A stretch of 64,000 nt of DNA from Terrihalobacillus insolitus. Its GTDB lineage: Bacteria > Bacillota > Bacilli > Bacillales > Amphibacillaceae. The stretch covers positions 267,649 through 331,648 of the forward strand of contig NZ_JAMQKB010000001.1 in assembly GCF_028416575.1 (NCBI RefSeq), given 5' to 3'. Shown here one piece after another: positions 27,546-36,273 of the stretch; positions within the stretch are counted from its first letter, which is position 1; each line of letters starts with the position of its first letter. The translations under genes were made by a program, and so were the position numbers. The notes beneath the pieces were generated by a model. The model had not been told where the DNA came from. It saw only the letters and a program-made list of their open reading frames with translations, and searched no databases.

Positions 27546-28463
27546 ATGAAGTATAGAACATTAGGTAAAACAGAATTAAACGTTTCGGTTGTTGGTGTTG
27601 GTACATGGCAATTTGGTGGTGAATGGGGCAAAAATTATTCTCAAAGAGAAGTGGATGAGATTTTAGATCAAGCAAATGAACTTGGAATAAATTTGATTGA
27701 TACTGCTGAATGCTATGGAGACCATCTTTCTGAGGCCTTTATTGGAGATTATGTAAAAAGAAGAAATCGAGAAGATTGGATTATTGCAACTAAATTCGGT
27801 CATCAATTCCATGAAAACTTCGAGCGTTCAAGACGATGGAATCCAGATGAAGTATTAAAGCAGCTAGATGATTCCCTTCGTGCACTTCATATTGAGTACG
27901 TCGATCTTTACCAATTTCACTCTGGTAACGACGAGGAATTTGACAACGATGCATTGTGGACACTTTTAGATAAACAGATGCAAGCAGGAAAGATACGAAA
28001 CCTTGGTATCTCAATCGGAAAAAATGATAACATTTATCAAACCGACAAAGCTACGGAAGTAAATGCAAAGGTCATCCAGGTTGTATACAATCGTTTAGAT
28101 CAAACGCCAGAAGAAGAAGTGCTACCTTCCAGTAAACAACAAAATCTTGGTGTGCTTGCTCGAGTGCCATTAGCAAGTGGTTACTTAAGCGGCAAATACA
28201 AGCCAGGCGCTGTTTTTGCCAAAAATGATGTTCGATCCAAGCATGATCAACAGGAAACTAGTAAAAAATTAAAATTAGTAGAAGAAATACAGCAAGAAGA
28301 AGTACCAAAAGATGTCCCGATGGCAGCTTGGGCATTAGCGTGGTGTTTAAAACATCCAGCAGTAACAAGTGTCATTCCCGGATGCAAGAATCCCGAACAA
28401 GTACGATTAAATGCTGAAGCAACGGAATTAGTCTCGGATGACCACCCACAAAACATAGAATAA
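27546..28463 (+). CDS. Aldo/keto reductase
   Basis: A 305-residue NADPH-dependent (beta/alpha)8 reductase. The catalytic tetrad is visible: Asp in NLIDTAE, Tyr in ECYGDHLSE, Lys in IIATKFG and His in YQFHS. The coenzyme end has the AWALAWCLKHPAVTSVIPG block of the family. It would reduce a sugar aldehyde, methylglyoxal or another carbonyl; substrate unknown. The start is the ATG at 27546, 7 nt after GGAGAGGTG; upstream GTG and ATG codons overlap the ribosome site. A full MITE-like copy begins 13 bp after the stop. Confidence 0.9.
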   Translation: MKYRTLGKTELNVSVVGVGTWQFGGEWGKNYSQREVDEILDQANELGINLIDTAECYGDHLSEAFIGDYVKRRNREDWIIATKFGHQFHENFERSRRWNPDEVLKQLDDSLRALHIEYVDLYQFHSGNDEEFDNDALWTLLDKQMQAGKIRNLGISIGKNDNIYQTDKATEVNAKVIQVVYNRLDQTPEEEVLPSSKQQNLGVLARVPLASGYLSGKYKPGAVFAKNDVRSKHDQQETSKKLKLVEEIQQEEVPKDVPMAAWALAWCLKHPAVTSVIPGCKNPEQVRLNAEATELVSDDHPQNIE

Positions 28464-28475
28464 TTGAAAACATCC

Positions 28476-28755
28476 TATAAGTGCGTGTTCAAAAAGTCGC
28501 CGAATTAGAAGGTCGACTAATGTCGCCACGTCCTGTGGCAACGTCGACACTAGCACGTCCTGTGCGTCGCAAGCAGGTCGAAGCGGCGTAGTTTTGAGTA
28601 ACGGAACGTATGCTTTTAATACGTGAGTAACGGAAAAACAAGCCAACGAAGCCCAGCTAACGTCTGACACGTCCTGTGTCAAACGCCGGATCAGCCGTCG
28701 TGGGCAAGCAGATGCGCAGCTTATCATTTGGTGACTTTTTGAATATCCTCTATAA
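28476..28755 (+). mobile_element. MITE-like element, full copy (280 bp)
   Basis: Ends are TAAGTGCGTGTTCAAAAAGT and ACTTTTTGAATATCCTCTAT, which pair imperfectly as terminal inverted repeats. The interior has an inverted repeat around CCACGTCCTGTGG, a GCGTAGTTTTGAGTA block and GCAGATGCGCAGCTTATC near the right end. No coding capacity for a transposase. The same blocks, in the same order, are in the copy at 56062 read on the other strand. Confidence 0.85.
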
Positions 28756-28826
28756 GAAACTTTAATAAGATTGGAATAATGTACCTCCTATCGACTCATA
28801 CTAAAAAAAACCAGTGAGGTGATAGG

Positions 28827-29027
28827 ATGGGGTTATTTCAATCTTTTTCTAATTGGAGAGCTGCAAAATACCAACAAAAAGTAGCAAACGCAGAAGAAAA
28901 CGGGTTTTGCCCTGACTGTGGTGGACAAGGCTTTAGCACATTTGCTAATGAACACTTCTACACAACTTATGACTGTCCAAGCTGTAATGGAAGTGGCCTT
29001 TTTTCCGAATGGCAAGGAAATAACTGA
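28827..29027 (+). CDS. Small DnaJ-type zinc-finger protein
   Basis: A 66-residue protein. A basic, helical N-terminus (NWRAAKYQQKVANAEE) is followed by C-P-D-C-G-G-Q-G (about 28-35) and C-P-S-C-N-G-S-G (about 50-57), a pair of CxxCxGxG knuckles like those of the DnaJ zinc domain, together binding one zinc. No J-domain is present. GTGAGGTGATAGG precedes the ATG. Function unknown; a small chaperone accessory or nucleic-acid-binding role is conceivable. It has its own terminator. Confidence 0.7.
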   Translation: MGLFQSFSNWRAAKYQQKVANAEENGFCPDCGGQGFSTFANEHFYTTYDCPSCNGSGLFSEWQGNN

Positions 29028-29051
29028 CGGTCATCACAGTGAAGCGTAAAA

Positions 29052-29084
29052 ACAGGCAAGCATCGGACTTAGATGTTTGCCTGT
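29052..29084 (+). terminator. Terminator after the small zinc-finger gene
   Basis: ACAGGCAAGCATC (29052-29064) pairs with GATGTTTGCCTGT (29072-29084), one mismatch, followed by seven T. Confidence 0.9.
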
Positions 29085-29274
29085 TTTTTTATATATATTA
29101 TACTGCTTTTGCTTCGTGAGCTGGACCTTTGAAGAGTTAACGGAAAATTTATCTCATTAAAACTGGGCTAACTATCCTTGAACCTGAATTAATTAGTATA
29201 ATTTTTTAAATGGGGTTTAGAATTATCAGATAATAGTTTATCATAGATATTATTATAAAAAGGAGTGAGATAAT

Positions 29275-30237
29275 TTGAAAACTTTAGAAAAAATAAGTTC
29301 CTTTGTTGGTAGCACGTTTGCCGTTTGGGTTTTGCTTTTTGCAATTTTATCCTTTGTTATCCCTACTGGCTTTACGTGGATTGCTCCATACATCGTCCCA
29401 TTACTAGGAATCATCATGTTCGGCATGGGGTTAACATTATCTGCAAATGATTTCAAAGAGGTATTCCGGCGACCAAAGGATGTCGCAATTGGTGTTGGTG
29501 CACAATTTACAATCATGCCACTACTCGCATTTGCATTAGCAACCCTTTTACCTGTTTCACCTGAAGTTGCCGTTGGGGTGATTCTAGTTGGTAGTTGTCC
29601 TGGTGGAACATCATCAAATGTAATGACTTACCTATCAAAAGGTGATACCGCATTATCTGTATCAATCACAGCTGTATCCACTTTACTTGCACCAATTTTG
29701 ACCCCTGCACTTATCTTGTTGTTTGCAAGCAGGTGGCTTCCAGTATCAGCAGGAGATTTATTCTTATCCATTGTTAAAATTGTGCTTGTTCCAATTATAC
29801 TTGGATTAGTTGTTAAGTACCTATTTGGCAGAAAAATCGAGGCTGGTGTGAAAGCATTGCCGCTAGTGTCGGTTGTTGCAATTGTCGCGATTGTTGCAGC
29901 TGTCGTAGGTGTGAACCAAGAAAAAATAGCCGAAACAGGTCTAATAATCTTTGCAATCGTTGTACTACATAATTGCCTTGGATACCTATTTGGATATTTG
30001 CTAGGTAAAGCATTCGGTATGTCGCCAACGAAAAAACGAGCTGTTTCAATCGAAGTCGGCATGCAAAACTCTGGGCTTGGTGCATCACTAGCCGCCATCC
30101 ACTTTAGTCCTCTTGCCGCAGTACCTAGTGCCATATTTAGTGTGTGGCACAATATTTCCGGGCCAATTATCGCTACGATTTTCAGGAAACAGCAAGAAAA
30201 AGAAATAGAAAGCGATGATGATCGAAAATCTGCATAG
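29275..30237 (+). CDS. Bile acid:sodium symporter (BASS) family transporter
   Basis: A 320-residue membrane protein with about ten helices of the BASS family (YocS/PanS-like). Family motifs: GMGLTLSANDFKEVFRRPKD, the sodium-site segment GSCPGGTSSNVMTYLSKGDTALSVS, and EVGMQNSGLGASLA in the second repeat. It should import an organic anion such as a keto acid, pantoate or bile-acid-like compound with sodium. Translation starts at a TTG (29275), 8 nt after AAAAGGAGTG. It stands alone with a strong terminator. Confidence 0.9.
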   Translation: MKTLEKISSFVGSTFAVWVLLFAILSFVIPTGFTWIAPYIVPLLGIIMFGMGLTLSANDFKEVFRRPKDVAIGVGAQFTIMPLLAFALATLLPVSPEVAVGVILVGSCPGGTSSNVMTYLSKGDTALSVSITAVSTLLAPILTPALILLFASRWLPVSAGDLFLSIVKIVLVPIILGLVVKYLFGRKIEAGVKALPLVSVVAIVAIVAAVVGVNQEKIAETGLIIFAIVVLHNCLGYLFGYLLGKAFGMSPTKKRAVSIEVGMQNSGLGASLAAIHFSPLAAVPSAIFSVWHNISGPIIATIFRKQQEKEIESDDDRKSA

Positions 30238-30246
30238 GCGTTCACA

Positions 30247-30286
30247 AAAATCCTGATTGGTTGTTGTTGATTCCAATCAGGATTTT
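30247..30286 (+). terminator. Terminator after the BASS transporter gene
   Basis: Perfect 14-bp inverted repeat (30247-30260 and 30273-30286) ending in TTTT. Confidence 0.85.
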
Positions 30287-30384
30287 GTTGACGTCCGTTC
30301 TGGTATCTTATCCCACTATTTAACAACCCTTATATCCCTCTTCATACGAGTAATCCATTCTACATCGGTTAATCCACGAAGTAT

Positions 30385-30493
30385 ATTGCTAGGATAGTAA
30401 GGTGCAGATTTTGGATAATAAATATATAATTTTGGATAGTACCACCGCTACTTCGGATAATAAATCACACCAATCAGATAATAGCAGTTCCCC
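30385..30493. repeat. Imperfect 21-22-bp tandem repeat, five units
   Basis: Units at 30385, 30407, 30428, 30450 and 30472, each with a GGATAATA/GGATAGTA/AGATAATA core at the same offset. They are degenerate outside the core. They lie between the BASS terminator and the NERD gene, in otherwise unremarkable intergenic sequence. Confidence 0.6.
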
Positions 30494-30546
30494 TAGCAAC
30501 CTCGACAGTCACCATTACAATAAAAATCTACGAAAGAAGTGATATT

Positions 30547-31530
30547 ATGATGAAAAAGGGTCTCCAAAAACCACCAAAGTTGCTCAAATTAGGAGCTGTT
30601 AAACGTAGACTCCCACTAAATTACCCCTTCAGAAGCGAAATTGAGAATGAATACGCCAAAATTCATGCGGGTTATCGCGGCGAGAAGGCTCTTGACTATT
30701 ATTTAGGCTATATTGATAAAAGAAATCTTATATTTCATGACCTAAGGATTCCTGATAGTGAAGGACGCTATTTTCAAATGGATACACTTATTATCTCCCT
30801 TAGATTTTTGATCATAATTGAAGCGAAAAATATAAAAGGGACTCTATTTTTTGATCAATCATTCAATCAACTTATAAGAACTCTAGATGGAAAAGAAGAA
30901 CATTTAGGAGATCCTATTTTACAAGTGAAACGACAAAGGTTGCAGTTGGCATCATGGTTAAAAAAGCATAAATTCCCCTCTCTTCCAATCATTAAAATGG
31001 TCAGCATAAGTAACCCGTCGGCTATCATCAAAACAGAACCCCATCACAACGAAGTCTACGAAACTGTTTTCCACACTGAATCCCTACCATTTAAAGTAGA
31101 AAAGATAGAAAGTAAACATCAAAAGGAATATTTATCAAATAAAGATATGAATAGAATGTCCCGTCTGCTACTCAAACAACACACGCCGCTAAACACTTCG
31201 ATTCTTAAACAATTCAACATTCCTAAACATGACATATTAACAGGTGTTCATTGCCCAAAGTGTTTCAAATTACCAATGAAAAGAATGCGTGGTTACTGGC
31301 TATGTCAAGGTTGTGGCCACAAATCTCAACACGCTCATATTCACACATTAGGTGATTACTATTTACTAATCGATAACACCATTACAAATCAACAGTTCCG
31401 TCATTTTACGAACCTCTCCTCGATCTCCATCGCTACTAAGCTTCTGGTTGGACTAAACTTAGAGTATTCAGGGAACTTGAAGACACGGAAATACTACCTT
31501 TCATCTTCCTTTCTAGAATTCGATTCATAA
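30547..31530 (+). CDS. NERD domain protein with C-terminal zinc ribbon
   Basis: A 327-residue protein. Residues about 38-150 form a NERD (nuclease-related) domain: GYRGEKALDYYLGYI, then FQMDTLIISLRFLIIIEAKNIKG, where Asp and the E-x-K pair resemble a PD-(D/E)xK nuclease core. The C-terminus has CPKCFKLPMKRMRGYWLCQGCG (about 237-259), a four-cysteine zinc ribbon. Such proteins are common in Bacillaceae and may process nucleic acid; no experimental role is known to me. The ATG follows GAAAGAAGTGATATT. Downstream sequence is decayed. Confidence 0.85.
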   Translation: MMKKGLQKPPKLLKLGAVKRRLPLNYPFRSEIENEYAKIHAGYRGEKALDYYLGYIDKRNLIFHDLRIPDSEGRYFQMDTLIISLRFLIIIEAKNIKGTLFFDQSFNQLIRTLDGKEEHLGDPILQVKRQRLQLASWLKKHKFPSLPIIKMVSISNPSAIIKTEPHHNEVYETVFHTESLPFKVEKIESKHQKEYLSNKDMNRMSRLLLKQHTPLNTSILKQFNIPKHDILTGVHCPKCFKLPMKRMRGYWLCQGCGHKSQHAHIHTLGDYYLLIDNTITNQQFRHFTNLSSISIATKLLVGLNLEYSGNLKTRKYYLSSSFLEFDS

Positions 31531-31675
31531 AAATGAACCCTATAGACCAGATAAACAGAATTCCTATACACATGAAATGGGTCAAGAACTTATTCAAGTC
31601 TATCGGGATGCGAACAATAATGATGATGTTCGTGTCATCGTAGTAACTGGAGAAGGTAAGGCGTTTCACACAAAG
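31531..31675 (+). pseudogene. Enoyl-CoA hydratase remnant (N-terminal fragment)
   Basis: Reads like the first strand of an enoyl-CoA hydratase: a piece resembling LN-P-D-Q-IN in one frame, then a 2-bp shift, then EMGQELIQVYRDANNNDDVR followed by VIVVTGEGKAFH in another. The open frame then enters antisense sequence of the next gene and the rest of the enzyme is missing. It lies in a patch of decayed fatty-acid-oxidation genes. Confidence 0.7.
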
Positions 31676-32565
31676 CTAGACACTCCTAACTCATATTCCT
31701 TAGTCAATTGGTCAATAATTTCCTTCATCGTTTCCCTTTTCTCGACTGTTGTTACTCCATGCCCTGCCGACCAGATATCCCGCCATGCCTTCACATTAAC
31801 TAAATGAGATAGATCGACATCCTCCCTCGATTTTAATGTTTTCGGGTCGATTCCCTGTTTCAGCAAACTTGGGATTAAAATATTAGCATGAATACCACTA
31901 AACGCATTCGTATATATAATGTCGTTGATTGTAGTGTCAATCACCATTTGTTTGTACTCCTCTTGTGCATTACTTTCCTCTGCAGCTAAAAATCTAGTTC
32001 CCATATAGGCATAGTCAGCTCCCATCAATTTGGCAGCTGCGATATCTGCACCAGTAGACATACCACCGGATAAAATAATCGCTCCATCATAAAATTGTTT
32101 CACGGCACGAATAAAGGAAAATGGATTCAATGTCCCCCCGTGTCCACCTGCACCGGCACAAACGAGTATCAACCCATCCACCCCAGTTTGAGTAGCTTTC
32201 TTAGCATGGTTAACAGTAGCAACATCGGAATACACAAGACCACCATAGTCATGAACAATATCAATAGCTTCACTAGGATTTCCTAATGAAGTAATAACGA
32301 TTGGTGGTTGATATTGCTCAATCAACTTTAGATCTTCTTCATACCTTTTATTTGATTTTCGATGACAAATAAAATTAACAGCCCATGGTGTGTCGGGTAA
32401 ATTTTCTTTAACCTGCTTCAACCATTTGGCACACTCTTCTACAGGCCGGGCATTGAGAAGCGGAAAAGACCCAATCACATCTGCTTTTCCAGCTTCAATT
32501 ACCATCTCTGGTGTTGAGACTAAAAACATCGGTGCAACAATTAAAGGTAATTTAGACACGTTCAA
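31666..32565 (-). CDS. Nitronate monooxygenase family flavoprotein
   Basis: A 299-residue FMN enzyme of the nitronate monooxygenase (2-nitropropane dioxygenase) family. Motifs: LIVAPMFLVSTPEMV at the N-terminus, the active-site loop CAGAGGHGGTLNPF with the conserved His, ILSGGMSTGADI and GADYAYMGTRFLA for FMN phosphate. It would oxidise alkyl nitronates such as propionate 3-nitronate or a related substrate. Start is a TTG at 32565 inside the end of the truncated thiolase frame (14-nt overlap), so expression may be coupled to that remnant. All key residues are intact, unlike its neighbours. Confidence 0.8.
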   Translation of the reverse strand: MNVSKLPLIVAPMFLVSTPEMVIEAGKADVIGSFPLLNARPVEECAKWLKQVKENLPDTPWAVNFICHRKSNKRYEEDLKLIEQYQPPIVITSLGNPSEAIDIVHDYGGLVYSDVATVNHAKKATQTGVDGLILVCAGAGGHGGTLNPFSFIRAVKQFYDGAIILSGGMSTGADIAAAKLMGADYAYMGTRFLAAEESNAQEEYKQMVIDTTINDIIYTNAFSGIHANILIPSLLKQGIDPKTLKSREDVDLSHLVNVKAWRDIWSAGHGVTTVEKRETMKEIIDQLTKEYELGVSSFV

Positions 32566-32932
32566 TCACCGTCGCAATCCCTTGACCGCCCCAAATACAT
32601 AGACTGGCGATAGCATACTTACCTTGTCGACGTCTTAATTCGCGGGCAACTGAAAGCAAAATCCTTGCTCCACTAACACCCACTGGATGTCCGAGTGCAA
32701 TCGCCCCTCCATGCACATTCGTTTTTTCCTTGTTTAGATAAGAAGCATTTTTTTCTGTATGAATGACATTCCCATAAATCACATGATCTACCTGTTCCGG
32801 CTTCACATTAGAACGTTTTAAAGCTTCAATAGCTGTTGCTGTGCCTAATTGAGTGGCGCTTGTATTAGCAAAAGAACCACCGAACTTAGTAAAAGCGGTA
32901 CGAGCTCCATCTATTAAATAAACATTTTTCAT
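32552..32932 (-). pseudogene. Thiolase with a large in-frame internal deletion
   Basis: A 126-residue open frame. Residues 1-65 match the thiolase N-terminus (MKNVYLIDGARTAFTKFGGS... VDHVIYGNVIHTEKNASY). Residues about 70-126 match the C-terminus (NVHGGAIALGHPVGVSGARI, CIWGGQGIATVIERV). Around 260 central residues, including the nucleophilic Cys of normal thiolases, are gone, while the C-terminal His and Cys remain. A normal thiolase has about 390 residues. It cannot be a working thiolase, although the frame is preserved and still precedes the nitronate monooxygenase gene. Confidence 0.85.
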
Positions 32933-33018
32933 TTGTTTACCCCCTTGGATTATGTAGTTCGACTGAGCCCTTCAATTTCAGTTAGTTTTACGTTTCATCT
33001 ACCCATTAACGTGACGAT

Positions 33019-33206
33019 CCTAACATCCCTCTGGCCTGCCAATATCGGTTAAATTAGCTTCTTTATAATCAATCGATTGTAATTCGATTAATGCCTAGAT
33101 CCTATTTTTAGAAATAATTGGCCCAGCCTTTAATGGAACTCCCAAATTCTTTCGGTAATCATCATCAATCGCAATCCCCTGCCTTTTCTCCATGACATAA
33201 AAGTGC
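33019..33206 (-). pseudogene. Probable aminoglycoside-phosphotransferase-like (ACAD10-type) remnant
   Basis: On the minus strand HFYVMEKRQGIAIDDDYRKN resembles the F-x-V-M-E-R-R-x-G segment of phosphotransferase-family proteins found with acyl-CoA dehydrogenases. Further on, in a broken frame, is DYKEANLTDIGRPEG, resembling another conserved piece. Stops interrupt the two. The identification is by eye and tentative. It suggests that a larger fatty-acid cluster once stood here. Confidence 0.35.
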
Positions 33207-33300
33207 CTTACCATAATGAAAACGTTCACATCTTATTTAAATTATAGTAGGAGAACCATTGTTTGTCGATTGTTCTTGGTGAAATGAAGAAAAAATAAAC

Positions 33301-33332
33301 AAAGCAGACACGAGTCTCCCTCGGTCTGCTTT
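33301..33332 (-). terminator. Terminator of the LCP gene
   Basis: AAAGCAGAC (33301-33309) pairs with GTCTGCTTT (33324-33332); on the minus strand it is followed by a T-rich run. Confidence 0.8.
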
Positions 33333-33339
33333 ACTTAGT

Positions 33340-34302
33340 TTAATTTTCTTTGACGAGCATATTATGAACCTTATTAATTTCATCGTCTGAAACGATCATG
33401 TAATAAATGTCTTGCCCTGATTCATTCGCTATTAAGGTTCCTTTCCCTTTTAATTGATAATTATTTACGTTTTGTGTTGTTTCACGGTAATTGAATAGCA
33501 AGTTTTGCATATCTTCAAAATCAAGATTGGTTGACATGTTATTTCCAAGCACATCTATCATTCCGTTAATTTTATTTGCTGAACGAAAGCTTGAACCTTT
33601 GTCAATAAGCGCTTGGATAACCTTACGTTGCCGTTTCGTTCTACCAAAGTCCCCATCTGGATCTTGATATCTCATTCGAACGAATCCCATTGTTTGCTCT
33701 CCATTTAGGTCTAGCTCACCCTTTTTATAAAGGAAGCCTTTTTCATAATATCCAGTATCTTCCCATTCCAACTCATTCTGGACAGTAATTCCTCCAACTG
33801 CATCTACCATGGCAGATAGCCCTTGCATGTTCATTTCTACATAATAGTCTAATTCTATATCTAGCAAATTCTCAACCGTTGCAATCGACATATCAGCTCC
33901 ACCAAAAGCATACGCATGATTGATCTTATCGACCGTATTATTCCCAATGATTTCTGTTCTCGTATCACGAGGTATACTAACGATTTGCATGCTATTATCT
34001 TCAGGATGAAGTGACAAAACCATTAATGCATCAGATCGTCCACTATCATTTGCTCTTTCATCCACACCAAGTAGTAGAATATTAAGTGGTTTTTCCTCTT
34101 TCATTTTCTTTTTTCCAACATTGGTTTCTATCGATTGTACAGGTTGATGGATTTTTTCCTGTACCGTTTGTTTCGCGTTGTCATATATAGAATACGCATA
34201 AACGCCTCCACCTATCAATAAAGCAAGGATAACAGCTAATACATATTTGATCCATCGCTTCTTTGATTTTTTATGTTTATTTGATCGTTTATCACCAGAC
34301 AA
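33340..34302 (-). CDS. LytR-CpsA-Psr (LCP) family cell-wall polymer ligase
   Basis: A 320-residue LCP protein. A basic cytosolic head (KHKKSKKRWIKY) is followed by one membrane helix (about 17-37), and the catalytic domain faces outside. Motifs: NILLLGVDERANDSGRSDALMVLSL, IVSIPRDTRTEI with the catalytic Arg/Asp, KINHAYAFGG and GFVRMRYQDPDGDFGRTKRQR. The family transfers teichoic acid or other anionic polymers from lipid carriers to peptidoglycan. It stands as a single gene with its own terminator. Confidence 0.92.
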   Translation of the reverse strand: MSGDKRSNKHKKSKKRWIKYVLAVILALLIGGGVYAYSIYDNAKQTVQEKIHQPVQSIETNVGKKKMKEEKPLNILLLGVDERANDSGRSDALMVLSLHPEDNSMQIVSIPRDTRTEIIGNNTVDKINHAYAFGGADMSIATVENLLDIELDYYVEMNMQGLSAMVDAVGGITVQNELEWEDTGYYEKGFLYKKGELDLNGEQTMGFVRMRYQDPDGDFGRTKRQRKVIQALIDKGSSFRSANKINGMIDVLGNNMSTNLDFEDMQNLLFNYRETTQNVNNYQLKGKGTLIANESGQDIYYMIVSDDEINKVHNMLVKEN

Positions 34303-34519
34303 TATTTAGACACCTCTTCTTGATCGAAATAATTCTATTGAATCGTTCTTGTCTATTATACTATTTTGTCAGTTATTGTCTATTATTATCTTAATGTTGT
34401 AAAGGAAACGAACAATCTCTAACCATAATGGAGGTGATTTTTGCCATGAACTGTGTAGTGTGAATCAAAAAAATGATTTGATAATCACTGTTTTGCACCC
34501 CACAATACAACCCGTTAAC

Positions 34520-35530
34520 CTAACCAATAATCTGTTTTCCTTCTTGTGCCAAAGCAAAATGAATCGCATGCTTTAACGTAGAAAAACAATCAATCCCTTT
34601 CAAATCAAAATTAGCATCTGTTATTTTCATCCCTAATTGTGGAGAAATACCAACAATGATGCATTTGGTACCTAACAAACTCGTTGTACTTGTGAACCGA
34701 TGGATCAGGGAAATCGTATATTCGTCAATTATTTCGTCTAAGCCTGTTAAATCAAGAATCAGGTAATTTGATTGGTAGGCTGGTAGATTTTGCATGGTGC
34801 GATAAAACATGTCATTCGCTCTAACTTCATCGTATTTTCCCAAAAGAGGAACTACCACAATGTCTTCTAACACAGGAATAATCGGAGAGGAAATCTCCTT
34901 CACCATATTGGCTAGCTTTTTCGTGCGTTCATTTACCATCGCTTCTAATCTCTGGATTTGTTTTTGCTCCTGTAACCGAGTATATTCGTGAATGTTCTCT
35001 ATCGGAGACTTGTTTGATGGAAAATAGCTTACCTCATCGTATTCATCTCCTTGCAATTGACTTTTATCTATACGATACCCGACATTTTCATCAAATAAGT
35101 CTGTCAGTGTTCCTGCAAGATGACCAGGGATAAACGCCCCAATCGTTGTTTTCCCTTGCAATGCATTAATTTTATATTCCCAACTGTTTTTAAATCGAAT
35201 TGTAGCTGTTTTTTCTTTTTCAGAAACAGCTACAACCTCCATTTCCATCCATCCTGCTGACGCATAAATAGCTGGTAAATTATGTACTACTGTTTCCGAA
35301 TGATCCCCTTTAAAAAAGTCACTAACAATCTGTCCCATTCGAAAACCAGCTGTTTCCATCACTACATTTGCGGCATCATCTCCTGATACCTCTTCAATTG
35401 TATCTAAAAAAGATTTCATTGCAGATTCAATCCAAAATATAAGAACGTCCTGACCTTCGAATTTCATGCTACCCTTTTCTGGTCCCCAAGAATAAGACTT
35501 ACTAGGTTGTTCCGCAGATGACATGCTCAT
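34520..35530 (-). CDS. STAS-domain protein with V4R-like sensor region
   Basis: A 336-residue cytosolic protein. The C-terminal part (about 215-330) is an RsbR/RsbS-like STAS domain (IIPVLEDIVVVPLLGKYDEVRA... YLILDLTGLDEI). It is preceded by a helical linker (about 180-210, NERTKKLANMVKEISSP), as in RsbR paralogues. The N-terminal 170 residues (VLIFWIESAMKSFLDTIEEVSGDDAANVVMETAGFRMG) look like a 4-vinyl-reductase/V4R-type ligand-binding domain. It may feed a signal into a stressosome-like or other partner-switching system. No kinase or sigma gene lies nearby. The N-terminal call is tentative. Confidence 0.7.
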   Translation of the reverse strand: MSMSSAEQPSKSYSWGPEKGSMKFEGQDVLIFWIESAMKSFLDTIEEVSGDDAANVVMETAGFRMGQIVSDFFKGDHSETVVHNLPAIYASAGWMEMEVVAVSEKEKTATIRFKNSWEYKINALQGKTTIGAFIPGHLAGTLTDLFDENVGYRIDKSQLQGDEYDEVSYFPSNKSPIENIHEYTRLQEQKQIQRLEAMVNERTKKLANMVKEISSPIIPVLEDIVVVPLLGKYDEVRANDMFYRTMQNLPAYQSNYLILDLTGLDEIIDEYTISLIHRFTSTTSLLGTKCIIVGISPQLGMKITDANFDLKGIDCFSTLKHAIHFALAQEGKQIIG

Positions 35531-35867
35531 TTCCCCCTTGTATCAATTTTCTCACTGTTGTATGTAATCGCTAGACTGATCATCTAATTTTATTTTGATG
35601 ATACAAACTTCATTGTAACAAAAAAAATGCTTACTATGATAAGACTCTCATAAGCTCTGTCATTCTTCGTGGTAAAGCGAACTCGATTCGGCAAGCTGAA
35701 ACATCGGGGAATCAGACGGAGAATCTTATTCGCAAGCTCGGTTAACAACTTCATCGACACCAGCACCATTCTCACCTTTACTACATAATTAGATCGTTTT
35801 TGAGAAAGTCCTGCTTATTCATAAAAGAGTGAGAAAATCTGCAGCAATTCTGGAAATTACTATGTTA

Positions 35868-35930
35868 AGTGCGTATTAAAAAAAGTCTACAAACTAGAAG
35901 CAAGCAGGTCGAGCGACGCAGTTTTTTCAT
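35868..35930 (+). repeat. Partial MITE-like copy (left end only)
   Basis: Contains TTAAGTGCGTATTA, AAGTCTACAAACTAGAAG and GCAGGTCGAGCGACGCAGTT in family order, then stops. No right end follows. The stretch 35590-35867 holds no gene I can support. Confidence 0.6.
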
Positions 35931-36011
35931 ATGCTGTTCTTTTTCCAATACGGTTGGAACATCAGACTTAATGAATGCAACGTAGTATTTAAAAAAATTT
36001 TCAAAAAACAT

Positions 36012-36041
36012 TTGACTAGTGCCACAATTCTGTTTTATACT
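36012..36041 (+). promoter_or_regulatory. Promoter of the SAM-riboswitch operon
   Basis: TTGACT (36012-36017), 18-bp spacer, TATACT (36036-36041), about 25 bp before the start of the riboswitch. Confidence 0.75.
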
Positions 36042-36070
36042 TGCCTTACAAATTTAAATATGAATGATTT

Positions 36071-36239
36071 TCTTATCCAGAGAGGTGGAGGGACTGACCC
36101 TACGAAACCTCGGCAACCAGCATTTTATGCCCGGTGCCAATTTCAGAGGAATAGTATTATTCCAAAGATGAGAAGATTCGACTATAGAACAAAATATTTG
36201 TTGTATACCGAACCCTTCTCTCTTATCGAGTGAAGGGTT
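36071..36239 (+). ncRNA. SAM-I (S-box) riboswitch with terminator
   Basis: The aptamer runs about 36071-36176 with the S-box landmarks CTTATCCAGAGAGGTGGAGG, GACTGACCCTACGAAACCT, CGGCAACC, CGGTGCCAATTTC and GATGAGAAG. A terminator follows (AACCCTTC at 36211-36218 with GAAGGGTT at 36232-36239, then T-run). GATGAGAAG can alternatively pair with CTTCTCTCTTATC in the terminator, giving the antiterminator. High SAM should switch the operon off. Confidence 0.95.
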
Positions 36240-36273
36240 TTTTATTTTTGATCAGATTAAAGGAGATGACAAA

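Noticed and set aside
28428-28727. 99-codon minus-strand ORF over the 280-bp MITE-like copy
   Set aside because: Shadow of the repeat and of the aldo/keto reductase end; not kept in other copies.
35590-35775. 61-codon minus-strand ORF and a plus-strand frame ending NLIRKLG
   Set aside because: No ribosome site and no motif; the region is likely degenerate intergenic sequence next to a partial repeat.
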